A stretch of 64,000 bases of DNA from Rutidosis leptorrhynchoides (lineage: Eukaryota; Streptophyta; Magnoliopsida; Asterales; Asteraceae): positions 296,490,001 through 296,554,000 of the forward strand of contig NC_092336.1 in assembly GCF_046630445.1 (NCBI RefSeq), in the 5' to 3' direction. Each line of letters starts with the position of its first letter. The stretch's first letter is position 1. The notes under the pieces were generated by a model. The model did no database searches, had not been told where the DNA came from, and saw only the letters and a program-made list of their open reading frames with translations. The position numbers were made by a program, and so were the translations under genes. Below are positions 11,640 to 25,256 of this stretch, one piece after another.

Positions 11640-13515
11640 TGTGACAACCCGGAAATTTCCAATCAAATTTAAACTTTATCTTTATATTATTCCGACACGA
11701 TAAGCAAAGTTTGTTAAGTTAAATCTCAAGAATTTTAAATTTTGTTCATACATTCATTATAACCTCGACCAAATTCAGACGATTCACGAACCGTTATATA
11801 TAAATAAATATGTATATATATATGTATATATATATTATAACTTGAGAATATTAATAAAGTATTAAACGTATAATACTTTACATGATCGTATTTGTTTCAA
11901 TATATTTATCGATGGAATTAGAAGATAATATCAAATTGTTGATTTATCAGATACATTATGATATGATTACGGGTCTATGTTATGAGGTCCACTGTGATTT
12001 AAGAAATCTATTCTTTTTGACAACATTCGGAAAATGGTAAAGTGATTTATAAGTAAGAACGTGAAGTGTAAATAACTTAGATGTTGGATATCGACAAGTT
12101 AAGTAACTCGACATTTTTCATTAAGATGATTTCATACGTTTATTTAACCTTTGAACTTTATCCCATGCTTCACCAACAAACTGTAATTTAAAAACTTGAA
12201 ACCTATTATGAATATATATGATTCTACTTTTTTAAAACATTTTATGATATAACGATTTCCATTATTTTAACCTTTAAACAAAATGATTCTTAAAAATATA
12301 TTTGGTTTTGGAAAACAAAATTATTATATTTATTTGATTTAGTTTCAAACGTACAAAAACGTTTTCAGTTTAAAAAGAACTTTATTATTAAAACGTATAT
12401 AACTTTTATAAATATCTAGAACCACTTTTGACAACTCATTACTTAACCAGTATGATAAAGATAACGATATTTATATTTTATTTTATTAAATATATATAAC
12501 GATTTAAATTAATATTATATATATTTATACGCGTATTATACGTATATAGTTTTATACTTTTACTATACTTAAACTTTACCTTTACTTTATTTTACTTTAA
12601 CTTTAACTTTAATAATTCACTTTAATAATTCATACTTTAATAATTCACTTTAATAATTCATACTTTAATAATTCACTTTAATAATTCATACTTTAATAAT
12701 TCACTTTAATAATTCATACTTTAATAATTCACTTTAATAATTCAAAAATCTATTAATAGAATTCAATAAGTTTTATTATTTCATAGAAACTTGAAAATAT
12801 TTTTCTCTAAACTCTCTCAATCGATTTACATATATATATTTACTCCGTATTATTTCAAGATATTATTAGTATACATAAAATATTACGTCAGAGTGCTGTC
12901 CGAGTGATTTCGAAATTGTTTTTCGAGTGGGATTGGATTAAGGAAATTATGGGTTATAGCTATGGAGGTGATTGGTATGGTTCATGGGTATGCTCGCGAG
13001 GTCAATATAGTGTTTATCATCTCCATTGCGTCTACGTACCTTTCCTGCAATATTGAATCTCAATATTGATACGTGAGTACTCATAATTTAACTTTTACAT
13101 ACTAATAGTGTATCCCTGACTAGTGCTCGAGTATATAGGATTATGCATGTTTGTACTTTTGATATTGCCTTTAGTTAGGTTATGTTGAATCCTGAATTAG
13201 TTATATATGCGACTGAGATAAGGTATAAGATATGCATGTCGTTGGAAAGCTAGCGAAAAATTAAGAACTTTTCATTTAAATATCGAATGATTTCGATGAA
13301 CGGATTTGAAGTTATAGTCCATCGAATTTTTGTATTATTATTAAAAATGATTATTATTATCGTCGTTATTATCGTCGTTCTAGTTTTATCTTATTATTAT
13401 TATTATTATTATTATCTTTATCAATAAAAGGATTTATCATTAAAAATTGTTATTTTTTTATTATTACTATTGTTATTATCGTTAAAGTTATAATTAGTAT
13501 TATTATTATTATCCA

Positions 13516-13607
<92 letters not shown>

Positions 13608-15516
13608 CATTATTAATATATATATCATTATTTAAAAATGGTTATTGTTATTGTTATTATTATTATTACTATATTATCATTAAGATAATTATTAGTATTA
13701 TCATTAATAATGTTATAGTAACTATCATTATTAATATTAGTGTAATTAAAACAAATATTTGTAACACCTAATTATTTTGATTACTATTATTATCATTATT
13801 ACGAACACGATATAAAAGACGATTAAAAGCTATTAAACGAAACGATTAGGAAATAATGGGTAAGAGTATCATGATGAAATTAAAATATTATAAGATATTG
13901 ATTTAGATAAAATTATCGTTCTTATTATTTTTATCATTACTATTATTATTAAAATTATCGTTAGTATTAAAACTATCATTTTAACAAAAATTATCATTTT
14001 AATAGAAATGTCATTGTTACTATAAAATATCATTATTATTATTATTTTAAATAGAATTATTATTTTAAAGATAATATTAAAAATTATCGTAAATATTAAA
14101 GTTATCATAATTAGAATTATCGTTTTATCATAATGTCGTCTTAGTAATTATAAATATTGATATTTTTATAATAATAATTATTATTACAAAATAATACAAC
14201 TTTTACTTACTATCATTATAGATATTATTTTATCAAATAAATATTTGATACAAACATATTTTACTACGTGTAATAACTTACTTTAATAATACGTATCATA
14301 TTATCTTTATAATATTAAATGAACCCTATAAATTTTATTACTTAATATATATAAAAGTATATTTTATTATATAAATATAATATAAAATTTTATTTATTAA
14401 TAAATAAATTATATTATTTACTCTAATAAATCTTTTAAAAATATAAAACGACGATATTTAAACTATATATTAATCATGTATAAATTTTTGGAAATTATTT
14501 TGAGTCAAATTTACTTTTGTTGACTTTTGCATATTAGTCTCGAGCATTAGGATTTTTGTACACTATAACTTGACCTAATTTGTTAGACAAATATTGACCA
14601 ACACATAAATATATATAATTAATTTAGGTTCGTGAATCCGAGGCCAACCTTGAACTTGTTCAATGACGTTATATGTATTTTTACTACGAAATACAGTATG
14701 ATGAGTTTCATTTGCCTTTTTACCCTTTATATTTTTGGGACTGAGAATACATGCGCTTTTATAAATGTTTGACGAAATAGACACAAGTAATTGAAACTAC
14801 ATTCTATGGTTGAATTATTGAAATCGAATATGCCCCTTTTTATTAAAGTCTGGTAATCTAAGAATTAGGGAACAAACACCCTAATTGACGCGAATCCTAA
14901 AGATAGATCTATTGGGCCTAACAAACCCCATCCAAAGTACCGGATGCTTTAGTACTTCGAAATTATATCATGTCCAAAGGAGGATCCCGGAATGATAGGG
15001 GATATTCTTATATGTATCTAGTTAATGTCGGTTACCAGGTGTTCACCATATGAATGATTATTTTTTGTCTCTATGCATGGGACGTATATTTATGAGAACT
15101 GGAAATGAAATTCTTGTGGTCTATTAAAATGATGGAAATAAATGATTATGATAAACTAATGAACTCACCAACCTTTTGGTTGATACTTTAAAGCATGTTT
15201 ATTCTCAGGTGTTAAAGAAATCTTCTACTGTGCATTTGCTCATTTTAAAGATATTACTTGGAGTCTTTCATAGCATATTTCGAAGAACGTTGCATTCGAG
15301 TCATTGAGTGAATCAAAGATTATTATTAAATCAATTTATAGTTGGATAGTGGATATTATGAAATGGTATGCATTCCTGTCAATTTTTGATGTAAAGAAAG
15401 ATTGTCTTTTAAAAACGAATGCAATGTTTGTAAAATGTATCATATAGAGGTCAAATACCTCGCAATGTAATCAACTATTGTGAATCGTTTATAATGTATA
15501 TAAACGGGTCCTTTCA
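11640..15516 (+). repeat. LTR B (5' LTR of nested element)
   Basis: It starts TGTGACAACCCGG and ends GGGTCCTTTCA, followed directly by the primer-binding site. It carries the 28-bp minisatellite (about 12605-12745), a long (ATT)n tract (about 13500-13612) and the hairpin near 13050 shared with all other LTRs. Confidence 0.93.
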
Positions 15517-15518
15517 GT

Positions 15519-15530
15519 TGGTATCAGAGC
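15519..15530 (+). promoter_or_regulatory. Primer-binding site, initiator Met tRNA
   Basis: TGGTATCAGAGC, two bases after LTR B, is the standard plant LTR-retrotransposon site complementary to the 3' end of initiator methionine tRNA. It sets the element's direction. Confidence 0.95.
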
Positions 15531-15948
15531 GGTGGTCTTAGCGAACCAGGTCTGCATTAGTGTGTCTAACTGATAAGTTGTTAGGATGCACTAGTGAGTC
15601 TGGACTTCGACCGTGTCTGCATGTCAAAAGTTTTGCTTATCATTTCTAGTCGAAAATCATCTGCTTATCATCCATAGGAAATTACCTGCTTATCATTATT
15701 AGTCTAGACACGTCTTGCTACATTAATTGTATGAGTAGTGTATAGACAAACTTCATATCTTAGCGTATATGCTAAATCATATCTTATCGTATCTGTTACT
15801 TTAAACTTTACCTGACATACCCCGCAAATTCCTCCGTAATCTATGAAATCTTTTGATCTCTATATATAGATATCCTATGTAAATAGAATACCACCCGATA
15901 GCCGAAAAATCATTTTTATATCGAAAATCCTTTATCCAATCGTACGAA

Positions 15949-16383
15949 ATGGAATTTGTCATCAGTTCAAGTCACTCGGATTCCGAAATGGAATCTCACT
16001 CAAGCTCCGAAAGCAGTGTGACCGGAATGGATCAACCAATCAGTCATCACCTATTCTGGATGAATTGGGGATGGGTTCGTAGCCTCCTCAATCATTGGAA
16101 ACAAGAAGAAGGCGATCCTTTCCATCCACCACATTTCCCTCTTGGCGAAGAACCTGAAGCACTTACCGGCGAACCTGTTCGAGACACCATTTTCTCTCTC
16201 ATTTCCAGGGTATCTCGTCACGATTATATACTACATCAAATTCTAAATTTTATTTATCCGCTCGTTCCGACTGACAATCATCCTGGAATAATAGAAGAAG
16301 TCAACGAACTTCGCGCTAGGGTAGTGGCTTTGGAGAATATGGTGCAGAGATTACAAACACCAGCAGCAGCACCAGCAGCATAA
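15949..16383 (+). CDS. LARD gag-like ORF, 144 residues
   Basis: This is the first ORF after the primer site. It starts MEFVISSSHSDSEMESHSSS: an acidic, Ser-rich N-terminus, then a Trp/His/Pro-rich middle (FWMNWGWVRSLLNHW) and a helix with heptad-like hydrophobics (EEVNELRARVVALENMVQRL) near residues 115-135. It has no zinc knuckle, protease motif or retrotransposon gag core. The position and terminal coiled coil suggest a remnant of the N-terminal part of a chromovirus gag. The frame stops at TAA after APAA; Pro/Ser/Thr-rich sequence continues with stops to about 16830, including a second coiled-coil-like piece (MIEGRVETLTKMV). The same stop occurs in the outer copies, so the family spread with the short ORF. 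A Gly/Val-rich ORF on the other strand is its shadow. Confidence 0.55.
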   Translation: MEFVISSSHSDSEMESHSSSESSVTGMDQPISHHLFWMNWGWVRSLLNHWKQEEGDPFHPPHFPLGEEPEALTGEPVRDTIFSLISRVSRHDYILHQILNFIYPLVPTDNHPGIIEEVNELRARVVALENMVQRLQTPAAAPAA

Positions 16384-16894
16384 CCAGTACCACCATCATC
16401 AACGCCAACAGTACCATTACCACCTCCAACCACAACTGCGTTGTAAACCTCAACTTCACAATCTGTCCCACGAGCATCAACGTCATACGCACCATAGATA
16501 CCAAGGAGTACCAACAACAATAGCTGACGAAGTATTAATTCATAACTTCATTGGAGAAATATTCCGCGGCGATTATATAATCTTTAAAGTCTTAGAGATT
16601 ATCTAATCTAGCCCTAACCATAAATCAGTTAAGCGAACCAAAATGATAGAAGGAAGAGTAGAAACCCTGACAAAAATGGTGTGTGATTAACAAGTTAAAC
16701 TTGTTTTACCAACAGCATCAACAGTACCGTCAACGTCACCAGCATCGTCAGTACAGTCAACATCAGAATCAACAACACCTATAACATCACAAACTCCGTC
16801 AGTTCAAGAATCACTGTGGACATCATTACGAATCAATAATGTGTATATTGTATTAACAAGTTATGAAGAATTAACTCATTCCCTCTGAAGAAAT

Positions 16895-17011
<117 letters not shown>

Positions 17012-17504
17012 TTTGAAATAAAAAATAAATCTTTCCGTGCTAAGCTATTGTGTGTGAATCTTAACTACTCAGTTAATTCATATTACAAATATGCAATAAT
17101 GTACGTCCCTCACCCGCGACTTAACCATCGTTAACTACAATCTCTGTCTCAATTCAACAAAATCCAATTCCTAATAAATCAAGTATATATTTGATTTTAC
17201 ACTTCATCATTGATGTAACCGAAACTTTTCAGATAACATCATTCGTACTTTGCGAAGTTCACAAGAATTTAACGAAAACCAACATCACATATCAACAAAT
17301 AACGAAGTATTGATTCATAATTTCAATATTATTGAAGAAATACTTATGTAACCTCTAAACCTTCAAGGAATTATTCAATTCTAGTTCCAACCGTAAATGA
17401 ATGAGTTTAATTTAGTATTAACTCATTAAAATCTATGTTACATCTGAGGAGAATACATACATATATATTTTCATAAAGACTGTAATAAAATTCTTATGTA
17501 CAAA

Positions 17505-17574
17505 ATATTAATTGTGAAAATTTTTTAACAGGTAGGTAATACCCGAGAGATATATATAAATTCACAATTAATAT
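17505..17574 (+). other. 14-bp perfect inverted repeat enclosing a PPT-like sequence (nested copy)
   Basis: Arms at 17505-17518 and 17561-17574 are perfect reverse complements. The 42-nt loop contains TTTTTTAACAGGTAGGTAA, close to the real polypurine tract at 20557-20572. It lies 2 kb after the primer site and 3 kb before the 3' LTR. Confidence 0.7.
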
Positions 17575-18485
17575 GTTACATACTTCGAATCAGATTAAGC
17601 AAATTATCAATTATACTTCCTACTTTCACAATAATATACATTCTTTCATAGAAATCAAAACAACCATACTCATTCAAACCCAATTACGTATTCTAATTTT
17701 AAATCTCAGAATTCAATTCGAGATATAACCGGTATCATTACTTTTAGATTCCTACATCTTTCAAAGCTATACTTTGACTTCAAAAGTGTGTTAGAACATC
17801 AAATGTATACAAACGATTACAATCTATGTTCAAACCCTTCGAAATTCTCAGAAGACACTTCAAATAATGAGCAATCGAGATGATGATCCAACCATATATT
17901 ATCCACAGTTATGTACTTAAAAAGCTCTCGAAACCAAAGTCATAATTCAACACATATCTGTGTCAGATCTTTTGGCATTTATTAGCAAAAATAACCTTGC
18001 AATTCCTTTGCAAAGTAGCAAATTATATCACAGCTCCAGCAAGACAACTTCGATTTTTTCATTCGGAGTAGCCTTATCATAATTTTGATATATGTGATTA
18101 CCCTTTTGTTACCGGAGAACCTTTCATATTCCACCACATTAGCAATAAACTTACCAACAACTTCACTGATCTTGGGCATTCCGAAGAATCTTTATATTTA
18201 TCGAAACCTCATCATTTACTCATCTGCCTCTTGTAACGAGAATTGTCATACGAATCATTGGGAGTTAGCAATCAGTATTTTGAAATCTCACAGCATGTTG
18301 ACGCCAACAGTTATACATAACGTCTATTTCCAAGGCTTACATACTTTGAATGTGAAGTTTCTGAAAAACACACTGAACCACGAACTAGTTCTCGAAATGC
18401 TGATGAAGCAACAAAAACTGTAAACGACCTTAGCAGTAAAAAGTTTGATGATAAAGATTAGTGTATTAACATAGCTCAAAAATAG

Positions 18486-18662
18486 AGAAGTTTTGGAACT
18501 GGAAAACGGATTGAGCAAAGTATGAAGGAGGCTGTGGACAAATCACAAAGACTGAACCTGCCTTCAAAGAATCCAAATGATTCAGTGTCTGCTGAAGTCA
18601 TTAACGAATACCTTACTCCTGACACTAAACCCTTACAGACAATATTCTTCATCATCCTTTGA
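18486..18662 (+). pseudogene. Decayed copy of the LARD 71-residue ORF
   Basis: The frame keeps RSFGTGKRIEQS, QRLNLPSK, NDSVSAEVINEYL and the terminal TIFFIIL before TGA. The N-terminal part seen in the two outer copies (MMKCAGKAQKK) is destroyed by changes upstream. Most differences from the copies at 9268 and 30888 are substitutions. Confidence 0.5.
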
Positions 18663-18867
18663 TATTAGAAATTCTAAGATATCATCGTATCATTCATTAT
18701 AAATATCCTCCATATTTCTGAAGATATTTCCATAACTATTCTTATCTGAAATCATTTATCTCTTTGCGCTATCTGTATTACATCAAAAAGGAAACTGTTT
18801 AGTTCCTATACTCTGTAAACCTTTGAGTTTAAAATATGAATGTTTTTGAAGTAGTGTTGGAAACTGA

Positions 18868-18979
18868 AGCATGAGTTAGTATAATATAATGAAACTTGAT
18901 CAACGTGATTATATTATAGTAATTCATGCTGAGTTTCTAAATGGAACGTGATGATTCACAGATCATAACATCATCATGT
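18868..18979 (+). other. Double stem-loop region (nested LARD copy)
   Basis: Stem-loop 1: arms 18868-18890 and 18908-18930, 21 Watson-Crick pairs of 23 plus one G-T, with a 17-nt loop containing TTGATCAA at 18896-18903. Stem-loop 2: ACGTGATGAT (18946-18955) against ATCATCATGT (18970-18979). A third, ATCAAGAAA/TTTCTTGAT, lies at 19022-19042. Stem-loops 1 and 2 recur in element II at 43092-43214. Confidence 0.75.
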
Positions 18980-19831
18980 GCCATGTTATACGACTCTTGT
19001 ATTCTATTTAACCTCTAAAATATCAAGAAAATATTTCTTGATGATTCGGCCTTTTCCAAGGTATTCTAGTAATTTGATAAGTCAAGATCGTGCCATCACA
19101 ATTTCCTTCCTAGAACATTAACAATGTTCATTCCGAAAATCATATTTGTGAATTCTGGACCATTACAAGCGGTGCTTAATCACAAGAAGAAGAAACGAAA
19201 GGACAAAACTCCGAAATAGAAATTGGGGTATAAATTGTAGCAAAGAAAAGATAGCATTAACTGTGGATGACAATGACTATAGAAGATAGAAACAGAGACT
19301 TTGAAATATAAGGGAAGATATAAAGCCAAACGACAAACCAAAAATTATAAACCATATATATTGATGCATATAGCAATATAAAGACACGAGAGAACTAGAA
19401 ACACTATAAACCCAAGAGTATAGTAGAAGTAAATAGATTCTTCCGGCGGTAGATGAAAAAGAAGAATGACCGATATGAAAGTTATAAGTATATCGAGAAT
19501 CAGAACTGGATGGAGCATATTGATGAATACTTTAAAATATGAGTTGAGGGGGAAAGAATAGAAGGTGATGAAACATGACTAGGAACTTAGAAATCAACAG
19601 ATTTAACTCACACAATGACGGAATAAGTGAATCAAACCCTCTAGTGAATAGGTTAAGCTTTTTGTGATTAATTTAGTCATACCACAACTAAATCAAATGT
19701 GATTAGATCAACACCTAGAGCTATTATTCACCACCTGGATGATTTGGGTTGAGAGAGAATCGGAGGAGCTCACCAGATCTGAGTGTGTGTAACAAATGAG
19801 AGGCTTAACCTAAAAATGAAGAACATAAGAC

Positions 19832-19993
19832 TTTATATACCCCTGCTGTTGACTCACCCGTACGATTTATCCATCACACATACGAGTTGGCTTCATCAGC
19901 CGTACGGGTGATCACTCACTCGTGTCTTCTCATTTAGGTTGTAATTGTGACTTAGCTCAGCATCAACCGTGCGTATGAGCCTGTCAGCCGTAC
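19832..19993 (-). promoter_or_regulatory. Antisense promoter-like block, nested copy
   Basis: TATATAAA on the minus strand (19832-19839), with GTAC motifs at 19860, 19902 and 19990. It is the counterpart of 7919-8100 with one GTAC lost. It reads opposite to the element. Confidence 0.4.
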
Positions 19994-20536
19994 GAGTGAG
20001 GCTTCACTCGGACGTCTGACTAAGTCTAACTTAGTCAAACATCCACATCTCGTTCCTGCAGTTGCTGTAACCACATACAAACACGGATAGGATAATAACG
20101 AACGATCATGGTGGCCTGTAAACTGTTGTACCTGCAATGGACGTGGGTAGATGTCTAGGGACTTGCATAAAATGCATCAACAGAAGGTGTGAGTTGTAAG
20201 AAAAGGAAGGAGGTGAATTTATAAGAAAATCTCCGACAGAACAATTAAAATGGACGATCGCATTTAAAGCGGATCCTAATTCCTTTTGTTACCGGAGAAT
20301 CAAATCTTATTACAAATATTTTCTTCAAATCGCTTGAAATCTGGAAATTAATCATATCTACGTCAAATGATAAGATGAATCTACACTTACTCATTTCACT
20401 CTTCTATGTTAGCTTCATTCGTACTCTTCATATAAATGGATTGTTTATCCAAATTATTCGCTGATGATAAAACTCTAATTTTCAGCCTGTATGCATCATG
20501 AAAACATACTTATTATCATTCACGACCTTTCCACTC

Positions 20537-20572
20537 AAATTTCGGGACGAAATTTCTTTAACGGGTAGGTAC
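20537..20572 (+). promoter_or_regulatory. Hairpin and polypurine tract before LTR C
   Basis: AAATTTCGGGACGAAATTT (20537-20555, perfect 8-bp arms) is followed by TTTAACGGGTAGGTAC (20557-20572), which abuts the TGTGACAACC start of LTR C. Confidence 0.85.
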
Positions 20573-23500
20573 TGTGACAACCCGGAAATTTCCAATCAAA
20601 TTTAAACTTTATCTTTATATTATTCTGACACGATAAGCAAAGTTTGTTAAGTTAAATCTCAAGAATTTTAAATTGTGTTCATACATTCATTATAACCTCG
20701 ACCAAATTCAGACGATTCACGAACCGTTATATATAAATAAATATGTATATATATGTATATATATATATTATAACTTGAGAATATTAATAAAGTATTAAAC
20801 GTATAATACTTTACATGATCGTATTTGTTTCAATATATTTATCGATGGAATTAGAAGATAATATCAAATTGTTGATTTATCAGATACATTATGATATGAT
20901 TACGGGTCTATGTTATGAGGTCCACTGTGATTTAAGAAATCTATTCTTTTTGACAACATTCGGAAAATGGTTAAGTGATTTATAAGTAAGAACGTGAAGT
21001 GTAAATAACTTAGATGTTGGATATCGACAAGTTAAGTAACTCGACATTTTTCATTAAGATGATTTCATACGTTTATTTAACCTTTGAACTTTATCCCATG
21101 CTTTACTAACAAACTGTAATTTAAAAACTTGAAACCTATTATGAATATATATGATTCTACTTTTTTAAAACATTTTATGATATAACGATTTCCATTATTT
21201 TAACCTTTAAACAAAATGATTCTTAAAAATATATTTGGTTTTGGAAAACAAAATTATTATATTTATTTGATTTAGTTTCAAACGTACAAAAATGTTTTCA
21301 GTTTAAAAAGAACTTTATTATTAAAACGTATATAACTTTTATAAATATCTAGAACCACTTTTGACAACTCATTACTTAACCAGTATGATAAAGATAACGA
21401 TATTAATATTTTATTTTATTAAATATATATAACGATTTAAATTAATATTATATATATTTATACGCGTATTATACGTACATAGTTTTATACTTTTACTATA
21501 CTTAAACTTTACCTTTACTTTATTTTTACTTTACTTTAACTTTAATAATTCACTTTAATAATTCATACTTTAATAATTCACTTTAATAATTCATACTTTA
21601 ATAATTCACTTTAATAATTCATACTTTAATAATTCACTTTAATAATTCATACTTTAATAATTCACTTTAATAATTCAAAAATCTATTAATAGAATTCAAT
21701 AAGTTTCATTATTTCATAGAAACTTGAAAATATTTTTCTCTAAACTCTCTCAATCGATTTACATATATATATTTACTCCGTATTATTTCAAGATATTATT
21801 AGTATACATAAAATATTACGTCAGAGTGCTGTCCGAGTGATTTCGAAATTGTTTTTCGAGTGGGATTGGATTAAGGAAATTATGGGTTATAGCTATGGAG
21901 GTGATTGGTATGGTTCATGGGTATGCTCGCGAGGTCAATATAGTGTTTATCATCTCCGTTGCGTCTACGTACCTTTCCTGCAATATTGAATCTCAATATT
22001 GATACGTGAGTACTTATAATTTAACTTTTACATACTAATAGTGTATCCCTGACTAGTGCTCGAGTATATAGGATTATGCATGTTTGTACTTTTGATATTG
22101 CCTTTAGTTAGGTTATGTTGAATCCTGAATTAGTTATATATGCGACTGAGATAAGGTATAAGATATGCATGTCGTTGGAAAGCTAGCGAAAAATTAAGAA
22201 CTTTTCATTTAGATATAGAATGATTTCGATGAACGGATTTGAAGTTATAGTCCATCGAATTTTTGTATTATTATTAAAAATGATTATTATTATCGTCATT
22301 ATTATCGTCGTTCTAGTTTTATCTTATTATTATTATTATTATTATCTTTATCAATAAAAGGATTTATCATTAAAAATTGTTATTTTTTTTATTATTACTA
22401 TCGTTATTATCGTTAAAGTTATAATTAGTATTATTATTATTATCCAATTATTATTATTATTATTATTATTATTATTGGTATTATTATTATTATTATCATT
22501 ATTAATATATATATCATTATTTAAAAATGGTTATTGTTATTGTTATTATTATTATTACTATATTATCATTAAGATAATTATTAGTATTATAGTTAATAAT
22601 GTTATAGTAACTATCATTATTAATATTAGTGTAATTAAAACAAATATTTGTAACACCTAATTATTTTGATTACTATTATTATCATTATTACGAACACGAT
22701 ATAAAAGACGATTAAAAGCTATTAAACGAAACGATTAGGAAATAATGGGTAAGAGTATCATGATGAAATTAAAATATTATAAGATATTGATTTAGATAAA
22801 ATTATCGTTCTTATTATTTTTATCATTACTATTATTATTAAAATTATCGTTAGTATTAAAACTATCATTTTAACAAAAATTATCATTTTAATAGAAATGT
22901 CATTGTTACTATAAAATATCATTATTATTATTATTTTAAATAGAATTATTATTTTAAAGATAATATTAAAAATTATCGTAAATATTAAAGTTATCATAAT
23001 TAGAATTATCGTTTTATCATAATGTCATCTTAGTAATTATAAATATTGATATTTTTATAATAATAATTATTATTACAAAATAATACAACTTTTACTTACT
23101 ATCATTATAGATATTATTTTATCAAATAAATATTTGATACAAACATATTTTACTACGTGTAATAACTTACTTTAATAATACGTATCATATTATCTTTATA
23201 ATATTAAATGAACCCTATAAATTTTATTACTTAATATATATAAAAGTATATTTTATTATATAAATATAATATAAAATTTTATTTATTAATAAATAAATTA
23301 TATTATTTACTCTAATAAATCTTTTAAAAATATAAAACGACGATATTTAAACTATATATTAATCATGTATAAATTTTTGGAAATTATTTTGAGTCAAATT
23401 TACTTTTGTTGACTTTTGCATATTAGTCTCGAGCATTAGGATTGTGGTACACTATGACTTGACCTAATTTGTTAGACAAATATTGACCAACACATAAATA

Positions 23501-24404
23501 TATATAATTAATTTAGGTTCGTGAATCCGAGGCCAACCTTGCACTTGTTCAATGACGTTATATGTATTTTTACTATGAAATACAGTATGGTGAGTTTCAT
23601 TTGCCATTTTACCCTTTATATTTTTGGGACTGAGAATACATGCGCTTTTATAAATGTTTGACGAAATAGACACAAGTAATTGAAACTACATTCTATGGTT
23701 GAATTATCGAAATCGAATATGCCCCTTTTTATTAATGTCTGGTAATCTAAGAATTAGGGAACAGACACCCTAATTGACGCGAATCCTAAAGATAGATCTA
23801 TTGGGCCTAACAAACCCCATCCAAAGTACCGGATGCTTTAGTACTTCGAAATTATATCATGTCCGAAGGAGGATCCTGGAATGATAGCGGATATTCTTAT
23901 ATGTATCTAGTTAATGTCGGTTACCAGGTGTTCACCATATGAATGATTATTTTTTGTCTCTATGCATGGGACGTATATTTATGAGAACTGGAAATGAAAT
24001 TCTTGTGGTCTATTAAAATGATGGAAATAAATGATTATGATAAACTAATGAACTCACCAACCTTTTGGTTGACACTTTAAAGCATGTTTATTCTCAGGTG
24101 TTAAAGAAATTTTCCGCTGTGCATTTGCTCATTTTAAAGATATTACTTGGAGTCTTTCATAGCATATTTCGAAGAACGTTGCATTCGAGTCATTGAGTTC
24201 ATCAAAGATTATTATTAAATCAATTTATAGTTGGATAGTGGATATTATGAAATGGTATGCATGCCTGTCAATTTTTGATGTAAAGAAAGATTGTCTTTTA
24301 AAAACGAATGTAATGTTTGTAAAATGTATCATATAGAGGTCAAATACCTCGCAATGTAATCAACTATTGTGAATCGTTTATAATGTATATGAACGGTCCT
24401 TTCA
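20573..24404 (+). repeat. LTR C (3' LTR of nested element)
   Basis: It has the same termini as LTR B except that the final block reads GAACGGTCCTTTCA. Its (ATT)n tract is shorter than in LTR B (about 22440-22500). The 28-bp minisatellite is at about 21540-21680. Confidence 0.92.
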
Positions 24405-24769
24405 CGAAGCTCCTTGACTTCTTCTATTACACCGGGGTGATTGTCGGTTCGGACGAGCGGATAAATAAAATCTAAAATTTGATGTAATATATAATCGTGA
24501 CGCGATACTCCGGAAATGAGCGAGAAAATGGTGTTTCGGACAGGTTCGCCGGTAAGTGCTTTAGGTTCTTCGTCAAGAGGGCAATGTGGTGGATGGAAGG
24601 GATCACCTTCTTCTTGTCTCCAATGATTGAGGAGGCTACGAACCCATCCCTAATTCATCCAGAATAGGTGATGACTGATTGGTTGATCTATTCCGGTCAC
24701 ACTACTTTCGGAGCTTGAATGGGATTCCATTTCAGAATCTGAGTGACTTGAACTGATGACGAATTCCAT
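24405..24769 (-). pseudogene. 5' half of the outer LARD gag-like ORF, with a nonsense change
   Basis: It starts at ATG 24767-24769 (MEFVISSS) and follows the sequence of the intact frame at 15949, but the Trp codon in WMNWGW has become TAG (near 24650). The frame is also cut at 24409 by the nested element; its continuation is at 11428-11639. Confidence 0.65.
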
Positions 24770-24845
24770 TTCATACGATTGGATAAAGGATTTTTTTTTC
24801 GATATGAAATGATTTTAGCTAACGGATGGTATTCTAATTACATAG

Positions 24846-24916
<71 letters not shown>

Positions 24917-25244
24917 TCAAAAGATTTCGTAGATTACGAAGGACTTTGCGGGATATCTCAGGCAAAGTTTAAAGTAACAGATACGATAAGATATGATTTA
25001 GTAGATATGCTAAGATAAGAATTTTTGTCTATACACTATTCATGCAATCAATGCAGCAAGACGTGTCTTAGACTAAAAATGATAAGCAGGTAATTTCCTG
25101 AGGATGATAAGTAGTTAATTTTCAACACAAAATGATAAGCAAAACTTTTGACATGCAGACATGATCGAAGTCCAGACTCACTAATGTATCCTATCAACTT
25201 ATCAGTTAGACACACTAATGCAGACCTGGTTCGCTAAGACCACC

Positions 25245-25256
25245 GCTCTGATACCA
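25245..25256 (-). promoter_or_regulatory. Primer-binding site next to LTR D
   Basis: gctctgatacca is the reverse complement of TGGTATCAGAGC. It lies two bases outside LTR D, which shows that D is a 5' LTR for internal region 1. Confidence 0.93.

Noticed and set aside
11428-11703. Gly/Val-rich ORF, also at 16278-16520 and 33035-33277
   Set aside because: It is the opposite-strand shadow of the Pro/Thr-rich end of the gag-like frame.
15497-15504. TATATAAA near the end of LTR B as a promoter
   Set aside because: It lies only 12 bases from the LTR end; transcription from it would leave no usable R region.
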